A DNA stretch of 64,000 nt, taken from assembly GCA_029224185.1 (NCBI GenBank), contig CM055197.1, positions 24,922,562 to 24,986,561 of the forward strand, given 5' to 3'. The stretch comes from Karalla daura. Taxonomy: Eukaryota; Chordata; Actinopteri; Chaetodontiformes; Leiognathidae. Under the pieces are notes generated by a model. The model made no database searches. It was not told the origin of the DNA and saw only the letters and a program-made list of their open reading frames with translations. Shown piece by piece: positions 61,945-64,000 of the stretch. Made by a program: the position numbers and the translations under genes. The stretch's first letter is position 1; each line of letters starts with the position of its first letter.

Positions 61945-64000
61945 CGGTCCAGGAGCTGGGATATTAACCCTCGCCGAAAGTGAAAAAAACGACCACCCCG
62001 GACCTGTCGTTTTGGCCGGGATCCCGACCCCGAGCGAGTGAGCCCAAACCCACGATTTGGGCTGTTTGCCGCCTCCGGGGTGGCCCACGCTCACTGGAAA
62101 AAGCAATCCCGAGGCCGGGTGGGGTCCAGGAGCTGAGATATTAACCCTCGCCGAAAGTGAAAAAAACGACCACCCCGGACCTGTCGTTTTGGCCGGGATC
62201 CCGACCCCGAGCGAGCGAGTCCAAACCCACGATTTGGGGTGTGAGCCGCCTCCGGGGTGGCCCACGCTCACTGGAAAAAGCAATCCCGAGGCCGGGTGGG
62301 GTCCAGGAGCTGAGATATTAAAATTCGCCGAAAGTGAAAAAAACGACCACCCCGGACCTGTCGTTTTGGCCGGGATCCCGACCCTGAGCGAGCGAGTCCA
62401 AACCCACGATTTGGGGTGTGTGCCGCCTCCGGGGTGGCCCACGCTCACTAGAAAAAGCAATCCCGAGGCCGGGTGGGGTCCAGGAGCTGAGATATTAAAA
62501 TTCGCCGAAAGTGAAAAAAACGACCACCCCGGACCTGTCGTTTTGGCCGGGATCCCGACCCCGAGCGAGCAAGCCCAAACCCACGATTTGGGGTGTGTGC
62601 CGCCTCCGGGGTGGCCCACGCTCACTGGAAAGAGCAATCCCGAGGCCGGGTGGGGTCCAGGAGCTGAGATATTAACCCTCGCCGAAAGTGAAAAAAACGA
62701 CCACCCCGGACCTGTCTTTTTGGCCGGGATCCCGACCCCGAGCGAGCGAGTCCAAACCCACGATTTGGGGTGTGAGCCGCCTCCGGGGTGGCCCACGCTC
62801 ACTGGAAAGAGCAATCACGAGGCCGGGTGAGGTGCCAGAGCTGAAATCTGAACCCTCGCCGAAAGTGAAAAAAAACGACCACCCCGGACCTGTCGTTTTG
62901 GCCGGGATCCCGACCCCGAGCGAGCGAGCCCAAACCCACGATTTGGGGTGTGAGCCGCCTCCGGGGTGGCCCACGCTCACTGGAAAGAGCAATCCCGATG
63001 CCGGGTGAGGTGCCAGAGCTGAGATATTAAAACTCGCCGAAAGTGAAAAAAACGACCACCCCGGACCTGTCGTTTTGGCCGGGATCCCGACCCCAAGCGA
63101 GTGAGCCCAAACCCACGATTTGGGCTGTTTGCCGCCTCCGGGGTGGCCCACGCTCACTGGAAAAAGCAATCCCGAGGCCGGGTGGGGTCCAGGAGCTGAG
63201 ATATTAAAATTCGCCGAAAGTGAAAAAAACGACCACCCCGGACCTGTCGTTTTGGCCGGGATCCCGACCCCGAGCGAGTGAGCCCAAACCCACGATTTGG
63301 GCTGTTTGCCGCCTCCGGGGTGGCCCACGCTCACTGGAAAAAGCAATCCCGAGGCCGGGTGGGGTCCAGGAGCTGAGATATTAACCCTCGCCGAAAGTGA
63401 AAAAAACGACCACCCCGGACCTGTCGTTTTGGCCGGGATCCCGACCCCGAGCGAGCGAGTCCAAACCCACGATTTGGGGTGTGAGCCGCCTCCGGGGTGG
63501 CCCACGCTCACTGGAAAAAGCAATCCCGAGGCCGGGTGGGGTCCAGGAGCTGAGATATTAAAATTCGCCGAAAGTGAAAAAAACGACCACCCCGGACCTG
63601 TCGTTTTGGCCGGGATCCCGACCCCGAGCGAGCGAGCCCAAACCCACGATTTGGGGTGTGTGCCGCCTCCGGGGTGGCCCACGCTCACTGGAAAGAGCAA
63701 TCCCGAGGCCGGGTGGGGTCCAGGAGCTGAGATATTAACCCTCGCCGAAAGTGAAAAAAACGACCACCCCGGACCTGTCGTTTTGGCCGGGATCCCGACC
63801 CCGAGCGAGCGAGCCCAAACCCACGATTTGGGGTGTGAGCCGCCTCCGGGGTGGCCCACGCTCACTGGAAAGAGCAATCCCGAGGCCGGGTGAGGTGCCA
63901 GAGCTGAAATCTGAACCCTCGCCGAAAGTGAAAAAAAACGACCACCCCGGACCTGTCGTTTTGGCCGGGATCCCGACCCCGAGCGAGCGAGCCCAAACCC
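61945..64000. repeat. 177-bp monomers at the right edge
   Basis: Standard monomers with single 178-bp variants starting at 62860 and 63923. Private changes include GAGCAAGCCC (about 62567), CCTGTCTTTTTGG (about 62714), CAATCACGAGG (about 62814) and GACCCCAAGCGAG (about 63090). The array runs out of the window inside a monomer, so its length is unknown. Confidence 0.85.

Larger units (their letters stand above)
6101..64000. repeat. 177-bp GC-rich satellite array with higher-order structure
   Basis: About 327 head-to-tail monomers, phased here at CGAAAGTGAAAAAAACGACC. All spacings I checked are 177 bp, except 23 monomers of 178 bp and one 79-bp deletion. A representative monomer counted by hand is 113/177 GC (64%) with 16 CpG. 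Diagnostic positions include the A run (AAAAAAA, GAAAAAA or eight A), CGTTTTGG/CGCTTTGG, CCGACCCCG/CCGACCCTG/CCGACTCCG, GCGAGTCC/GCGAGCCC/GTGAGCCC/GTGAGCAC, GTGTGTGCC/GTGTGAGCC/CTGTTTGCC, and the end of the unit (GGGATATTAACCC, GAGATATTAACCC, GAGATATTAAAATTC, GAGATATTAAAACTC or GAAATCTGAACCC). Each stop-free minus-strand unit spells 59 residues. Centromeric or heterochromatic location is an inference from monomer length and HORs. Confidence 0.97.

Noticed and set aside
6360..63893. Many plus-strand open frames of 80-316 codons with a GCLPPPGWPTLTGKSNPEAG-like unit
   Set aside because: These overlap the minus-strand frames on the same monomers and most start at a TTG codon. They end at GTGAGC or GGGTGAGG variants. 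Both strands being open is a property of the repeat, not evidence of two proteins.
1..64000. CRISPR array
   Set aside because: The repeats are 177 and 384 bp with no unique spacers and no cas genes. The setting is eukaryotic satellite DNA.
6101..64000. CENP-B box
   Set aside because: TTCG occurs as AAATTCGCCGAAAGTG in some monomers, but the required downstream CGGG is missing. The reverse strand gives no match either.
6101..64000. Tandem rRNA, tRNA or SINE-derived origin of the 177-bp monomer
   Set aside because: I could not find a 5S rRNA-like core, a tRNA B box (GGTTCGANTCC-like), a poly-A tail or target-site duplications in the monomer.
1..64000. Telomeric repeats
   Set aside because: No TTAGGG or CCCTAA run was seen in either array; ATTAACCCTCGCC in the 177-bp monomer is only a superficial likeness.

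Overview
This window is satellite DNA from end to end; I found no protein-coding or RNA gene that I can support. It holds two unrelated tandem-repeat arrays on either side of a run of exactly 100 N. Left array (1-6000): 15 complete monomers and one cut-off monomer of a 384-bp (sometimes 383-bp), AT-rich satellite. Right array (6101-64000): about 327 monomers of a 177-bp (sometimes 178-bp), GC-rich satellite, running off the right edge. The 384-bp and 177-bp sequences show no resemblance to each other.

The organism is a eukaryote with large homogenised satellite arrays in a scaffolded assembly. One 384-bp monomer counted by hand (1-384) is 38% GC with 3 CpG against about 13.6 expected, which fits a CpG-methylating genome such as a vertebrate's. 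One counted 177-bp monomer is 64% GC with 16 CpG against about 18 expected. I do not recognise either satellite and cannot name the species. A 177-bp monomer with higher-order structure resembles many centromeric or pericentromeric satellites, but nothing here proves centromere function, and I saw no CENP-B-box-like motif.

Layout, left array: two monomer subfamilies (A and B) share a nearly invariant first 85 bp and differ in the middle. Units in order are A B A B B B* B A B A B B B B A B(partial), where B* is a B/A recombinant.

Layout, right array: monomers differ at a few diagnostic positions, and their order shows nested higher-order repeats (HORs). The smallest clear HOR is a five-monomer 885-bp unit in runs of two or three between 13.5 and 39.8 kb. 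Above it lie tandem duplications with offsets of 2833 bp (6.1-10.6 kb), 4780 bp (13.7-23.1 kb), 7790/7613 bp (25.1-40.7 kb), 7792 bp (39.0-54.7 kb), 1239 bp (52.7-55.4 kb) and 2481 bp (56.7-61.9 kb). A 178-bp variant with one extra A occurs 23 times and punctuates the array. A change in variant content near 39 kb splits the array into two domains.

Very long minus-strand open frames (up to 2820 codons) are artefacts: 177 is 59 codons, so a stop-free frame stays open through each identical monomer until the 178-bp variant shifts it. All repeat limits come from reading by eye and should be taken as good to a few bases where a mismatch defines them, and otherwise to about one monomer.
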